Assembly: GCA_035624785.1 (NCBI GenBank) | Contig: DASPQV010000047.1 | Span: forward strand, 1-64,000 | DNA length: 64,000 nucleotides | DNA from: JAJZNI01 sp035624785 | GTDB taxonomy: Bacteria; Chloroflexota; Dormibacteria; Aeolococcales; Aeolococcaceae | Reading direction: 5' to 3' | Translations under genes and position numbers: made by a program | Notes under the pieces: generated by a model | The model's database searches: none | What the model saw: only the letters and a program-made list of their open reading frames with translations | Told to the model about the DNA's origin: nothing | Shown here: positions 26,183-34,358 of the stretch, in pieces | Layout: each line of letters starts with the position of its first letter | Position numbering within the stretch: the first letter of the stretch is position 1

Positions 26183-27067
26183 ATGGAGAGCCCGCCCGCA
26201 ATCCAGACGCCCCTCCCGACCCGTGCCGCCTGGCCCGCCCGGCCGGCGCCGCGGGTTCCGGCGCGAGCCCTGTCCCTGGTCCACCCCGGTCCCTCGGTGC
26301 TGGTCACGGCCTGCTTCGTCGCCGCCTGGGGCGCGGCGCGCCGCTCGGTTCCCGATCCGGGAACGGCGCTCCGGCTGGCCGCGGTGATGCTTCCGATCCA
26401 GTTCGCCATCGGCGCCCTCAACGACCTCTGCGACCGGGACCTCGACCGGCTGGGCGCCAAGCCCAAGCCGCTGGTCGACGGTACGTTGGGGCCTGCGGCG
26501 GCGGTCCTCGTGTCGGTGCTCGGCTTCGGCCTCGGAGTTGGGATGGCCGCGAGCTTCCCCCTGCCGACCCTTCCGCTGGCGGTCCTGGCGGCGGCGGCCG
26601 GTGCCAGCTACGACCTCGGTCTCAAGCGCGGCAGGCTCTCCTGGCTCCCCTGGTGGATCGGATTCACCTCGCTCCCCCTCCTGGCCTGGGCAGCGGCCGG
26701 TCAGCCGGAGCCGCGCCTGCTGGCGGCGGCGCCGCCGCTGGCCCTGGCGCTGTCATTCAGCCTTCAGCTCGCCAACGCCCTGCCTGACATCGCCGGGGAC
26801 CGCCGGGCGGGTTCGGGTGGGCTGGCCATCCGGCTGGGCTGGCGTGCCACTCGCCGGCTTGCCCTGGGGCTCTCGGGGCTCGCAGCCGCGGCCGCCGTCC
26901 TCGGGGCGCCGCTGCTGGGCCAGGACCTGGCACTGGTGGTCGGGGGAGCCGTCCCGCTGCTCGCCGGAGCCGTGGTCCTCGGCCTGCGGCCCGCCTGGCG
27001 GCACTTTCCGATCCTGGCGGTCGGGGCTGCGATCCTCGCCGCCACCTGGCTGATCGCGCTGGGGTGA
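26183..27067 (+). CDS. UbiA-family prenyltransferase
   Basis: 294 residues, about eight TM helices. The first prenyl-diphosphate/Mg site is 'ALNDLCDRDLDRLGAKPKP' (NDxxDxxxD) and the second 'LANALPDIAGDRRAG' (DxxxD). Members attach isoprenoid chains to aromatic rings or other acceptors in the membrane (menaquinone, ubiquinone, chlorophyll, haem O, homogentisate). Here it is divergent from the type III PKS gene, so the likely acceptor is the PKS phenol, or the gene may serve another quinone. The start ATG 26183 has no clear ribosome site. It precedes the aroF leader by ~90 nt. Confidence 0.85.
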   Translation: MESPPAIQTPLPTRAAWPARPAPRVPARALSLVHPGPSVLVTACFVAAWGAARRSVPDPGTALRLAAVMLPIQFAIGALNDLCDRDLDRLGAKPKPLVDGTLGPAAAVLVSVLGFGLGVGMAASFPLPTLPLAVLAAAAGASYDLGLKRGRLSWLPWWIGFTSLPLLAWAAAGQPEPRLLAAAPPLALALSFSLQLANALPDIAGDRRAGSGGLAIRLGWRATRRLALGLSGLAAAAAVLGAPLLGQDLALVVGGAVPLLAGAVVLGLRPAWRHFPILAVGAAILAATWLIALG

Positions 27068-27150
27068 TCCGCAGCCACCGGCGTTCACCCGCCGTGGGAC
27101 ATCCCCGGTGCTCCGGAGCCGCTCGGCTGCCGCGGCTCGCCGAGTCCTGC

Positions 27151-27156
27151 TACCAT
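27151..27156 (+). promoter_or_regulatory. -10 box of the aromatic leader transcript
   Basis: TACCAT is followed by 9 nt and the leader-peptide ATG at 27166; there is no Shine-Dalgarno site. Confidence 0.5.
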
Positions 27157-27165
27157 CCCGGCCCA

Positions 27166-27246
27166 ATGTTCGCGATCGCGTCGCGGTTCTACTTCTACTT
27201 CGGGTACCTCACCGGCCACACGGCCGGTGCGGGTGCTGCCGGTTAG
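27166..27246 (+). CDS. Phe/Tyr-rich leader peptide upstream of DAHP synthase
   Basis: 26 residues beginning MFAIASRFYFYFGY and ending GAGAAG. Phe at 2, 8, 10 and 12 and Tyr at 9, 11 and 14 form an alternating run of aromatic codons, a classic ribosome-stalling sensor for charged tRNA-Phe and tRNA-Tyr. A perfect hairpin (ACCGGCC 27211-27217, GGCCGGT 27222-27228) begins seven codons after the run. DAHP synthase, the first enzyme of aromatic amino acid synthesis, starts 90 nt downstream, so end-product control by attenuation is the natural reading. No experimental counterpart is known to me in this kind of organism. Confidence 0.75.
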   Translation: MFAIASRFYFYFGYLTGHTAGAGAAG

Positions 27247-27263
27247 GTAGTCCCGCGCCGAGG

Positions 27264-27336
27264 TCCGGGTGGCCGAGAGGGCCGGCCCGGATCGCAGCGA
27301 ACCGGAGCCCGGTCCTCGCAAGGACTGGAGGCTCCG
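27264..27336 (+). promoter_or_regulatory. Structured leader RNA hiding the aroF ribosome site
   Basis: A first hairpin spans 27264-27291 (TCCGGG/CCCGGA outer arms). The second pairs CGGAGCC (27303-27309) with GGCTCCG (27330-27336), plus inner GTCCT (27312-27316) and AGGAC (27321-27325). The ribosome site GGAGG (27327-27331) lies in the second hairpin and the ATG follows at 27337. No U-run is present, which suggests translational rather than transcriptional attenuation. Confidence 0.55.
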
Positions 27337-28443
27337 ATGCTCACCGACCTGCTCAAGCCCGCGATCTCGTCGCCCGCCCGCCGCCGGGTGACGGTCGGCC
27401 CGGTGGTCTTCGGCGGTCCGGCGGTGCCCGTCATCGCCGGGCCGTGCGCGGTCGAGCCGGAGTATGTGAGCCACGCCCTGGCGATGCGCGATGCCGGCGC
27501 CTCCATGCTCCGGGGCAGCATCTTCAAGCCGCGCACCCGACCCGACGCCTTCCAGGGGCTGGGGGAGGAGGGGCTCGCCCTGGTGGAGACGGCCCGAGCC
27601 CTCACCGGCAAGCCGGTCCTGGTCGAGCCGCTCTCGGTGGAGCATGTGGAGCTTCTCAGCGGGCGGGTCGACGCCTTCATGATCGGGGCCCGGTCGATGC
27701 AGAACACCCCGCTCCTGCGCGCCGCCGGTCGCTCCGGCCTCCCGGTGGTGCTGAAGCGGGGCATGGCCGCCACCTATGACGAATGGCTGGCCGCCGCGGA
27801 TTACATCCTGGCCGAGGACAACCCCCAGGTCATCCTCTGCGAGCGGGGGATCCGCACCTTCGAGACAGCGACCCGGAACACCCTCGACGTCTCCGCCGTG
27901 CCGGTGCTCCGGGAGCGCACGCCGCTCCCCGTCATCGTCGACCCCAGCCACGCCGCCGGGCGCGCCGACTGGGTGCCAGCGCTGGCCCTGGCCGCGGTCG
28001 CCGCCGGAGCCGACGGCCTGCTCGTGGAATCCCATCCCCAACCCGCCGAGTCCTGGAGCGATGCGGCCCAGGCGATCACCCCGGAGACCCTCGAGGCGAT
28101 CATCGCCGGGGCGGCCGTCCTGGCGCCCATGCTGCGCGGGCACCAGGCCACCGAGCTGGCCGAGCATCGCCAGATCATCGACGCCCTGGATCTCGCTCTC
28201 GGGGCGGTCCTCCAGAGCCGGGCTCACGCCGTCGACGCCGTCCAGCGGGACAAGCGCCGGACCGGGCTGGCGGTCCGCGACCGGGAGCGCGAGCAGGAGG
28301 TGATCAGCCATGTCGCGTCGCGGGTCCCCCGGCTGGCGCCCGAGGCGGTGGCCCGGGTCATGACCGCGGTCATCGACGGATGCGTGGAGGCGGCGGGGCG
28401 CTCCGCGGCCGCCGAGGCGGAGCCGGAGAGGGTGGCCGGCTGA
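27337..28443 (+). CDS. aroF: Bifunctional DAHP synthase - chorismate mutase
   Basis: 368 residues. The N-terminal type I-beta DAHP synthase (about 15-265) joins phosphoenolpyruvate and erythrose 4-phosphate: 'VIAGPCAVEPEYVSHALAM', 'MLRGSIFKPRTRPDAFQGLG', 'LVEPLSVEHVELL', 'IGARSMQNTPLLR' and 'PVIVDPSHAAGRADWV' include the KPRT and metal-binding residues. The C-terminal ~80 residues ('IIDALDLALGAVLQSRAHAV', then 'DREREQEVISHVAS') are an AroQ chorismate mutase. Bacillus has this mutase fused at the N-terminus; the C-terminal order is that of Porphyromonas/Prevotella-type enzymes. The mutase probably doubles as a feedback sensor for prephenate. The upstream Phe/Tyr leader suggests control by aromatic amino acids. 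Confidence 0.9.
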   Translation: MLTDLLKPAISSPARRRVTVGPVVFGGPAVPVIAGPCAVEPEYVSHALAMRDAGASMLRGSIFKPRTRPDAFQGLGEEGLALVETARALTGKPVLVEPLSVEHVELLSGRVDAFMIGARSMQNTPLLRAAGRSGLPVVLKRGMAATYDEWLAAADYILAEDNPQVILCERGIRTFETATRNTLDVSAVPVLRERTPLPVIVDPSHAAGRADWVPALALAAVAAGADGLLVESHPQPAESWSDAAQAITPETLEAIIAGAAVLAPMLRGHQATELAEHRQIIDALDLALGAVLQSRAHAVDAVQRDKRRTGLAVRDREREQEVISHVASRVPRLAPEAVARVMTAVIDGCVEAAGRSAAAEAEPERVAG

Positions 28444-28641
28444 GCGCTGGTCAGTTGCGCGCTTCCCGGAATGACCTGTGCCGCGGTTCGGGTCCGTGGC
28501 TCAGCCATTTGCCGGTGACGTTGGTCACGCGCTCTTCTGGAGCCGTCTCACTATCGGCAGCCGTTCGTCCCTGGCTACTCTCCTGGCATCATCGGGGGCG
28601 CTGAGATATCGAGCCGGCCGAGCCGGCACCCAGGCGGGACG

Positions 28642-29682
28642 ATGGCCGACATCGAGGTTCTCGGGCTGGTCAAGCGCTACGGCGACCTGGTCGCCGTGGA
28701 CGGCGTCTCCTTCCGGGTGGAGAACGGCGAGGTCTTCGGGATGCTCGGTCCCAACGGCGCGGGCAAGACGACCACCCTGGAGATCGTCGAGGGGCTGCGT
28801 TCCCCCGATGCCGGCAGCGTCAGGGTGCTGGGCACCGACGTGCTCGCCCATCCCGCCGCGGTCAAGGAGCGAATCGGCGTCCAGCTCCAGGCCACGGCGC
28901 TCCCCGTATTCACCCGCGTGCGCGAGGCAGTCGAGCTCTTCGCCTCCCTCTACCCGCGATCCCGGCCTGTCCAGGAGGTCATGGACGAGTTCAACCTTGG
29001 CGAGAAGGCCGGTGAGTACACCAACAAGCTGAGTGGTGGCCAGATGCAGAGGCTGAGCATCGCCCTGGCCCTCATCAACGACCCCGACGTGGTCTTCCTC
29101 GACGAGCCCACCACCGGCCTGGATCCGCAGGCGCGGCTCAACATCTGGTCGGTGATCGAGCAGATCCGCAAGCGCCGCAAGACGGTGGTCCTGACCACTC
29201 ACTACATGGAGGAGGCGGAGCGACTCTGTGACCGGGTCGCGGTCATCGACCACGGCCGGATCGTGGCTATGGACACGCCGCGGCGACTGGTCGCGGAGCA
29301 CGCCGCCGGAACCACCATCGAGTTCGAGCCCATCGCCGGCCTGGATGCGGAGACGCTGCGGTCCCTGCCCGGGGTGGACCGGGTCGCCCACGCGGCGCGG
29401 GTCAGCCTGACCACCCGGACGCCGGAGGCGGTGCTCCACGCCCTTCTCGATCCCCAAGCGCCATGGGCCAGGGTGGCCACCGCCGCCGGGGCCGCCACGG
29501 TGGGCGCCGGCGCCAGCGGCGATGGCATGACCGGCGGTGCGGCGGTCGGCGCCGGCTCGGCGAGCGGTGAGGCCGGCAACGGCAACGGCGGGACCGGCAC
29601 CGTGATCCGCGACCTCATGGTCCGGCACGGGACCCTGGAGGATGTGTTCCTCCGTCTCACCGGCAGGAGCCTCCGGGAATGA
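28642..29682 (+). CDS. ABC transporter ATP-binding protein (ABC-2 type exporter)
   Basis: 346 residues. Walker A 'LGPNGAGKTTTLEIVEGL', signature 'NKLSGGQMQRLSIALALI' and Walker B 'VVFLDEPTTGLDPQARLNI' are intact, and the H-loop is in 'VVLTTHYMEEAERLCDRVAV'. The last ~90 residues contain a Gly/Ala/Ser-rich insert ('GAGASGDGMTGGAAVGAG') before the usual 'LEDVFLRLTGRSLRE' end of drug/lipid exporters (DrrA/CcmA-like). Its stop overlaps the permease ATG (ATGA). The upstream gap 28444-28641 contains TACTCT at 28576 as a possible -10 box and nothing else I can support. Substrate unknown. Confidence 0.9.
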   Translation: MADIEVLGLVKRYGDLVAVDGVSFRVENGEVFGMLGPNGAGKTTTLEIVEGLRSPDAGSVRVLGTDVLAHPAAVKERIGVQLQATALPVFTRVREAVELFASLYPRSRPVQEVMDEFNLGEKAGEYTNKLSGGQMQRLSIALALINDPDVVFLDEPTTGLDPQARLNIWSVIEQIRKRRKTVVLTTHYMEEAERLCDRVAVIDHGRIVAMDTPRRLVAEHAAGTTIEFEPIAGLDAETLRSLPGVDRVAHAARVSLTTRTPEAVLHALLDPQAPWARVATAAGAATVGAGASGDGMTGGAAVGAGSASGEAGNGNGGTGTVIRDLMVRHGTLEDVFLRLTGRSLRE

Positions 29683-30803
29683 TCCTGTTCCGCGCCCTCT
29701 CTTCCCGCGGAGGCCAACCCCGGATGAGCGCATTCCGAGCCCTCGCGCTCAACCAGGTGCGGGCCTCGATGCGCAACCGGGTGGCCCTGTTCTTCACCCT
29801 CGGCCTCGCCGTCATGTTCATGCTCATCTTCGGGCTGCTGTTCGGGGGCGGATCCTTCTCGCTCAACCTGGATGCCGTCGACAATGACCACACCCCCACG
29901 TCGCAGCAGTACATCAAGGTGCTGAGCTCGGTCTCGGGCGTGACCATCAGCAGCAAGGCCCACGACCCCGCCTTCAACGATCTCAAGACCGACAACGTCG
30001 CCGCGGTGATCGTGATCCCCCAGGGCCTGGCCGCCGCCGTCGCGGGCCGGGGGCCGGCTCAGCAGGTCCAGATCTACCAGGCGCAGCAGGGATCGACCTC
30101 CTCCTCGATCGCCGACGAGGTGGTGGCCCACGTGACCGCGGACTTCGCCGGCGGTGGGCACGCGGCGGTCAGCCTGGCGCCTCCCCGGACCGCAACCGTC
30201 AACCAGGTCACCGAGATGGACGTGATGCTGCCGGCGATGATCGCCTACATCATCCTCCAGTCCGGGATCAACTTCGTGGCCATCGGCCTGGTCGACATGA
30301 GAGTGCGCCAGGTGCTCCGCCGGTTGCGAGCGACTCCGGTGAGCGCCCGCACCATCCTGGCCAGCCAGATCGCGGGCGGGGCGCTGACCGTCCTGCTCCA
30401 GATCCTGATCCTGGTGCTGGTCGGAACCTTCGTGTTCCACGCGCGCAATTACGGGAGCTGGCTGCTCCTGATCATCCCGGTGGCCCTGGGCACCGCCGCC
30501 TTCGTGGGCATCGGCTTCCTGCTCACCGCGGCGGCCAGGACCAGCGAGGCGGCCCGCGGCATGGCCGCGTTCATCGCCTTCCCGATGATGTTCCTGGGCG
30601 GCATCTTCATCCCCATCGATGCTTTTCCCCAGGTGCTCCAGACCATCGTTCACATCCTGCCGCTGACCTGGCTGAGCGACGCTCTCAAAGAGGTCATGAA
30701 CGATGGCGCCGGGCTCGGCTCCATCGCCGTCGACTGCCTGGTGCTGGCCGCCTGGGCGGTGGTCACCTTCGCGATCGCCAGCTGGCGCTTCCGCTGGGAG
30801 TGA
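29679..30803 (+). CDS. ABC-2 type transporter permease
   Basis: 374 residues. One TM at ~35-55 ('VALFFTLGLAVMFMLIFGLL'), a large extracytoplasmic loop (~60-190) with 'SVSGVTISSKAHDPAFNDLK', and five TM segments in the C-terminal half, including 'GMAAFIAFPMMFLGGIFIPI' and 'LPLTWLSDALKEVMNDG', typical of ABC2_membrane_3 permeases. ATG 29679 is used because it overlaps the ATPase stop (ATGA); MSAFRALALNQVR at 29724 is an alternative. It forms a half-transporter pair with the ATPase. Confidence 0.88.
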   Translation: MILFRALSSRGGQPRMSAFRALALNQVRASMRNRVALFFTLGLAVMFMLIFGLLFGGGSFSLNLDAVDNDHTPTSQQYIKVLSSVSGVTISSKAHDPAFNDLKTDNVAAVIVIPQGLAAAVAGRGPAQQVQIYQAQQGSTSSSIADEVVAHVTADFAGGGHAAVSLAPPRTATVNQVTEMDVMLPAMIAYIILQSGINFVAIGLVDMRVRQVLRRLRATPVSARTILASQIAGGALTVLLQILILVLVGTFVFHARNYGSWLLLIIPVALGTAAFVGIGFLLTAAARTSEAARGMAAFIAFPMMFLGGIFIPIDAFPQVLQTIVHILPLTWLSDALKEVMNDGAGLGSIAVDCLVLAAWAVVTFAIASWRFRWE

Positions 30804-30835
30804 GCAGGTCCCGGATTGACGGCGGTACTGCGAGG

Positions 30836-31612
30836 CTAGCGCGGGTCGGCCGGCTGCGTCGCCGGCGCCGTCCCTGGGCCGCGCGGCTCCGCCTCCAGTG
30901 CCGGAGCATCTGAGAGCAGGCCGCTGACGGCGGCGGGGAGCCGCTCCGGCGAGCTGGCGATGACCTCCGCGCCCGCGGAGCGCAACTCATCCTCGCTCCC
31001 GTTGCCCCAGAGCACGCCGATGGCGGGAATCCCGTTCAGGTGCGCCCCGGAGATGTCGAATGCACGGTCGCCGACCATGACCGCCTGGTCGGGTCGCAGC
31101 ACCGCGAGGGCGGCTCTGATCGTCGTCGCCTTGCCCTCGCTGTGGGCTTTCAGGTCTGGCCCGGTGACCACCTCGAAGAACGCCCGCAGCCTCAGCGCCT
31201 GGAGAAGCGGCTCGGCCAGCGCGAGGGCCTTCGAGGTGGCGACCGCGAGGCGGTATCTCGACGCCAGCTCGATGAGCACGGACGGCATGCCCGGCATCAC
31301 GGTGGTCTCCGGGATGGACGCCACCGCATAGTGGTCGCGGAAGGTGTGCACGCACGAGGACACGAGCGCTGACTCGGTGGGCGCCCCGGTCAGCTCCGCG
31401 AACACCGCGGCGATCGGCGGCCCGATGAGGCGGCCAAGCGCCGTTGCGGGCCGACTGGGGAAACCGTGCTCGACGAGCGCCCGGTTGAGGCAGCCGGTGA
31501 TCGCTGCGCTGGAGTCGATCAGCACCCCGTCCAGGTCGAAGAGGACGGCGGCTCGCCCCTGAACGGGGGTGCTCACGCGCAGCTGCAGGTTGCGACCGAC
31601 CGGCGTGTTCAT
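30836..31612 (-). CDS. HAD-superfamily phosphatase (phosphoglycolate-phosphatase-like)
   Basis: 258 residues. Motif I 'AVLFDLDGVLIDSSAAITGC' (DxDG), motif II/III region 'LAVATSKALALAEPLLQALR' (with the T/S and later K positions), and motif IV 'AVMVGDRAFDISGAHLNGIP' (GDxxxD). The cap domain lies between residues ~35 and 100. It is a probable small-molecule phosphatase of the Gph/PGMB group; substrate unknown. The last ~25 residues are a Pro/Ala tail. ATG 31612; the longer upstream frame crosses the SOS promoter region and is rejected. It is divergent from the mutasome genes. Confidence 0.85.
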   Translation of the reverse strand: MNTPVGRNLQLRVSTPVQGRAAVLFDLDGVLIDSSAAITGCLNRALVEHGFPSRPATALGRLIGPPIAAVFAELTGAPTESALVSSCVHTFRDHYAVASIPETTVMPGMPSVLIELASRYRLAVATSKALALAEPLLQALRLRAFFEVVTGPDLKAHSEGKATTIRAALAVLRPDQAVMVGDRAFDISGAHLNGIPAIGVLWGNGSEDELRSAGAEVIASSPERLPAAVSGLLSDAPALEAEPRGPGTAPATQPADPR

Positions 31613-31877
31613 CGGATGAGCGCATTCTGACCTGAGCGGGCGGCTCTCGCGGTTGCCCGGTGCGGCGGCCTGAGCCGGCTCGACAGATATCAGGCTCCTA
31701 CCCGGTTGTGGACGTGCGTGTCCGAAACCACTTGTTCGGGGTATCGCATGGCCCCGGAACTGTGCGCGGGGAGCTCTCTGGGATGTCATTCTGCCCCCGC
31801 TAATCCGATTGGACTGAAGCGCGCACGATCAGGTGCCCCGGGCACCCGCCGGGCGGGTGGATCCGCCTGGCGGCAGC

Positions 31878-31917
31878 GAACATGGGTTCTTGAAATCGAA
31901 CATCGGTTCGCTATACT
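31878..31917 (+). promoter_or_regulatory. LexA-type double SOS box and promoter of the mutasome operon
   Basis: GAACATGGGTTC (31878-31889) and GAACATCGGTTC (31898-31909) are both exact GAAC-N4-GTTC boxes of the Bacillus/actinobacterial LexA type. -35 TTGAAA (31890-31895) and -10 TATACT (31912-31917) are 16 nt apart, so one box lies just upstream of -35 and the other fills the spacer. This would give tight LexA repression and DNA-damage induction. Confidence 0.85.
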
Positions 31918-31982
31918 GAGGATCCCCGGCTGCTCCTCATCCCGTCGTCCCACCATCCCGGGGACCACACGGCGAAGGAGCG

Positions 31983-32879
31983 ATGTCCACCCCCCTGTCC
32001 CAGGCCCTTGCCGCCCTGCGTCGGCGCCACGGCGACGGCGTGATCCGGTCCGGCGACACCCTGGAGGGTGTCGAGGCCTGGCCGACCGGCATCCCCGTCC
32101 TCGATCACCGGCTCGCCCCGGGAGGGATCCCCCTCGGCAGGCTCAGCCTCCTGGCCGCCGCCGCGCCGGGGGTGAGCGGGCGTCTCACCCTGCTGCAGGC
32201 GCTGACCGCCACCGCCAGCCGGGAGCGGACCGCCGTCTACCTCGATCTCACCGGCAGCCTCGATCCCGGTTTCCTGGCCGACCTCGGCGCGGACCTCTCC
32301 GCGCTGCTGTTGGTGCGGCCTCCATCGGGTCTCTGGGCCGACGGGCTCTCCATGGCCCGCAGCCTGGTCAGGGCCGGGGCCCCCTGGATCGCCATAGCCC
32401 TGCCGGAGCCCCGGGCTGCGCTCGTGCCATCGGGCCCCCCGGATCACCGATTGGCAGGCCAGGCCGCCGTAACCCCATCTGCACCGCAGGAACCGCAGGA
32501 CTCGACGGTGGCGGCTCGGGCGCGTCCCGCCGCCGATCCCGGCTGGGAGCACCGTCTCACCGGGCTGGTCGAGGCGGTCGCCGCCCGCCGGGCGGTCTGC
32601 CTGGTGGCCGCCGCAGACCCGCCGGCGGCCCTGGGATACGCCGCTTCGCTGACCCTGGAATGCGTCGCTGAGGGCTGGCACGAGATCCACGGGGACGTGC
32701 TCGGCCTGCGCACCCGCCTCACCGTGGCGAGGAGCAAGGTGAGCGCTCCCGGGGAGACCGTGACCCTGCTGCTCCGCTACCCCCGGCCGTTCGCCACCGC
32801 CGAGGTGATGGCCCGGCCGGAGGTGGTGGACCTCCGCACCGAAGCGGCCGCCGGGATCCCGGTGGCGGCGGTGGGGTGA
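31983..32879 (+). CDS. imuA: ImuA/ImuA'-like RecA-related mutasome protein
   Basis: 298 residues. It has a RecA/SulA-related fold that works with ImuB and DnaE2 in error-prone translesion synthesis. 'VEAWPTGIPVLDHRLAPGGI' followed by 'PLGRLSLLAAAAPGVSGRL' is the usual RecA-like start of the family, but the P-loop Lys-Thr is missing, as is common in ImuA'. The C-terminal part 'GDVLGLRTRLTVARSKVS' is also typical. AAGGAG lies 2 nt before ATG 31983. The SOS promoter ~65 nt upstream and the next gene imuB 4 nt downstream make it the first gene of the damage-inducible operon. Confidence 0.8.
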   Translation: MSTPLSQALAALRRRHGDGVIRSGDTLEGVEAWPTGIPVLDHRLAPGGIPLGRLSLLAAAAPGVSGRLTLLQALTATASRERTAVYLDLTGSLDPGFLADLGADLSALLLVRPPSGLWADGLSMARSLVRAGAPWIAIALPEPRAALVPSGPPDHRLAGQAAVTPSAPQEPQDSTVAARARPAADPGWEHRLTGLVEAVAARRAVCLVAAADPPAALGYAASLTLECVAEGWHEIHGDVLGLRTRLTVARSKVSAPGETVTLLLRYPRPFATAEVMARPEVVDLRTEAAAGIPVAAVG

Positions 32880-32883
32880 GCCG

Positions 32884-34275
32884 GTGGAGACGAACCCCCG
32901 GGTGACCGCGTCGCTGAGCGCCCGGATCCTCTGTGCCCGGCATGCTCATCTCGCCCTCGTCACCGCCTGGCGGCGCCATCCCGAGCTGCGCGCTGAGCCG
33001 GTGATCGTGGGCGGCGCCCCGGAGCTCCGCCTGCCCGTCATCGCCGCGTCGGCCGCGGCGAGCGCCTCGGGCGTCCGACCCGGCCAGCCGCTCCGCGAGG
33101 CTCAGCAGCGCTGTCCCGCCGCCGCTTTCGTCGCCGCCGACCCGGCCGCCGTGGCCAGCATCCGCGCCGAGCTTCTCTCCCGGCTCTGCGAGCTGGCTCC
33201 CATCGTCGAGGTCGGGGACGACACCACCTGGTGCGATCTCACCGGCCGCCATGCCGCCCACCGAGATGAGACCGCCTGGGCGGTGGCGATCGCTCGCAGC
33301 ATCGCCGAGCTGCTCCAGGACGATGGTGTCGCGGTTGGCGTCGCCGCCACCCGCATGGTCGCCGAGGTTGCCGCCCGGCAGTCGGGGGCCCGGCGGCTCC
33401 ACCGGGTCGCCCCCGGGGCGGAGGCCGCCTTCCTGGCTCCGCTCCCGCTCAGCGCCCTGCCCCTCGATCCCGGGATGGCGGCTAGGCTCGCCGCCCTCGG
33501 CCTGGATTGCGCCGGGGCGGTGGCCGGCCTCTCCGCCGCTGACCTCCAGCGCCAGTTCGGGCCGGGTGGGTTGGAGCTGTGGCGAAGGGTCCGGGGCGAG
33601 GGCGGGGTGGGGGAGGGCTGGCCGGTGAGCCGCCTCGACCAGGGAGCCCGGCAGCTGGGTGAGCGGGTGGTCCTCGAGGGCGGCATCGGCGACCTGGAGG
33701 CACTCCGCTTCGCCGTCCACCGTCTCGCCCTCGGGGTGGGGGAGCGGCTGCGCCGCCGCGGCTGCCGGGCGGCGGTGGTGACTCTGATCTGCGAGCTGGA
33801 GGAGGGCGAGCCGGTCGGGCTGCGGACCGCCTCGCTGCAGCGGCCGGGCGGCGGAGCCGAGCTCTGGCCGGTGGCCCTCGAGTTGCTCACCCGGCTGCGC
33901 CTCCCGGCCCCGGTCACCGCGGTCCGCCTGGAGGTCGAGGGCCTGGAGGCAGGGGCGGGGCGCCAGGTCGACCTCTGGCGTGGCGATGCCGCTGCCGAGG
34001 AGATCGGGGGAGCCGCCTCCCGGCTGCGCGCCCGCTTCGGCACCTCGGCGGTGCGGCGGGCCGAGCTGGCCGTCGATCCGGGGGACCTCCCTGAACGGCG
34101 GTTCCGCTGGGCCGATCCGGTGATGGAGGCCGCGGTCGCTCGGTCGGGAGACGGTGCTGCGGTGGGCGGCACGGTGGCACCGGCGGAGAAGCGCGCCAGT
34201 GAGGGCCGCCCGCGCACCGCGGAGAAGCGCACCACCGAATCCCGCCTGCCGGTGGTGTCAGCGCTGCGGCGATGA
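32884..34275 (+). CDS. imuB: ImuB, Y-family polymerase-like mutasome hub
   Basis: 463 residues. It has Y-family architecture: an N-terminal palm/finger region (to ~170), 'LHRVAPGAEAAFLAPLPLSA' followed by 'LAALGLDCAGAVAGLSAADL' as the helix-hairpin-helix/thumb, and 'RLDQGARQLGERVVLEGGIG' leading into the little-finger domain. The catalytic acidic residues of true polymerases are not evident (first motif reads 'ILCARHAHLALV'), as expected for ImuB, which links ImuA, the beta clamp and DnaE2. GTG 32884 start. Its TGA overlaps an ATG (34272) that opens the first of two mini-ORFs leading to the DUF6504 gene. Confidence 0.85.
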   Translation: METNPRVTASLSARILCARHAHLALVTAWRRHPELRAEPVIVGGAPELRLPVIAASAAASASGVRPGQPLREAQQRCPAAAFVAADPAAVASIRAELLSRLCELAPIVEVGDDTTWCDLTGRHAAHRDETAWAVAIARSIAELLQDDGVAVGVAATRMVAEVAARQSGARRLHRVAPGAEAAFLAPLPLSALPLDPGMAARLAALGLDCAGAVAGLSAADLQRQFGPGGLELWRRVRGEGGVGEGWPVSRLDQGARQLGERVVLEGGIGDLEALRFAVHRLALGVGERLRRRGCRAAVVTLICELEEGEPVGLRTASLQRPGGGAELWPVALELLTRLRLPAPVTAVRLEVEGLEAGAGRQVDLWRGDAAAEEIGGAASRLRARFGTSAVRRAELAVDPGDLPERRFRWADPVMEAAVARSGDGAAVGGTVAPAEKRASEGRPRTAEKRTTESRLPVVSALRR

Positions 34276-34358
34276 CAGGTGAGCGGGTTCCGATGACCGA
34301 GCTGCCGGGAAGACGGCGGTTCCATGACCCGTGTCCCAGGGGAGGGGGGTTCCGATGA
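34272..34358 (+). CDS. 28-codon mini-ORF after imuB
   Basis: The ATG overlaps the imuB TGA as ATGA; the frame reads MTGERVPMTELPGRRR and ends GGGFR, and its TGA overlaps the next ATG (34355) as ATGA. An internal ATG (34293) opens MTELPG, similar to the MTELLS start of the downstream gene. It looks like a decayed copy of that start region. Confidence 0.4.
   Translation: MTGERVPMTELPGRRRFHDPCPRGGGFR

Noticed and set aside
31721..31740. Third SOS-like box, CCGAAACCACTTGTTCGG
   Set aside because: The half-sites are spaced GAA-N8-TTC rather than GAA-N6-TTC, so it does not fit the LexA motif seen twice at 31878-31909.
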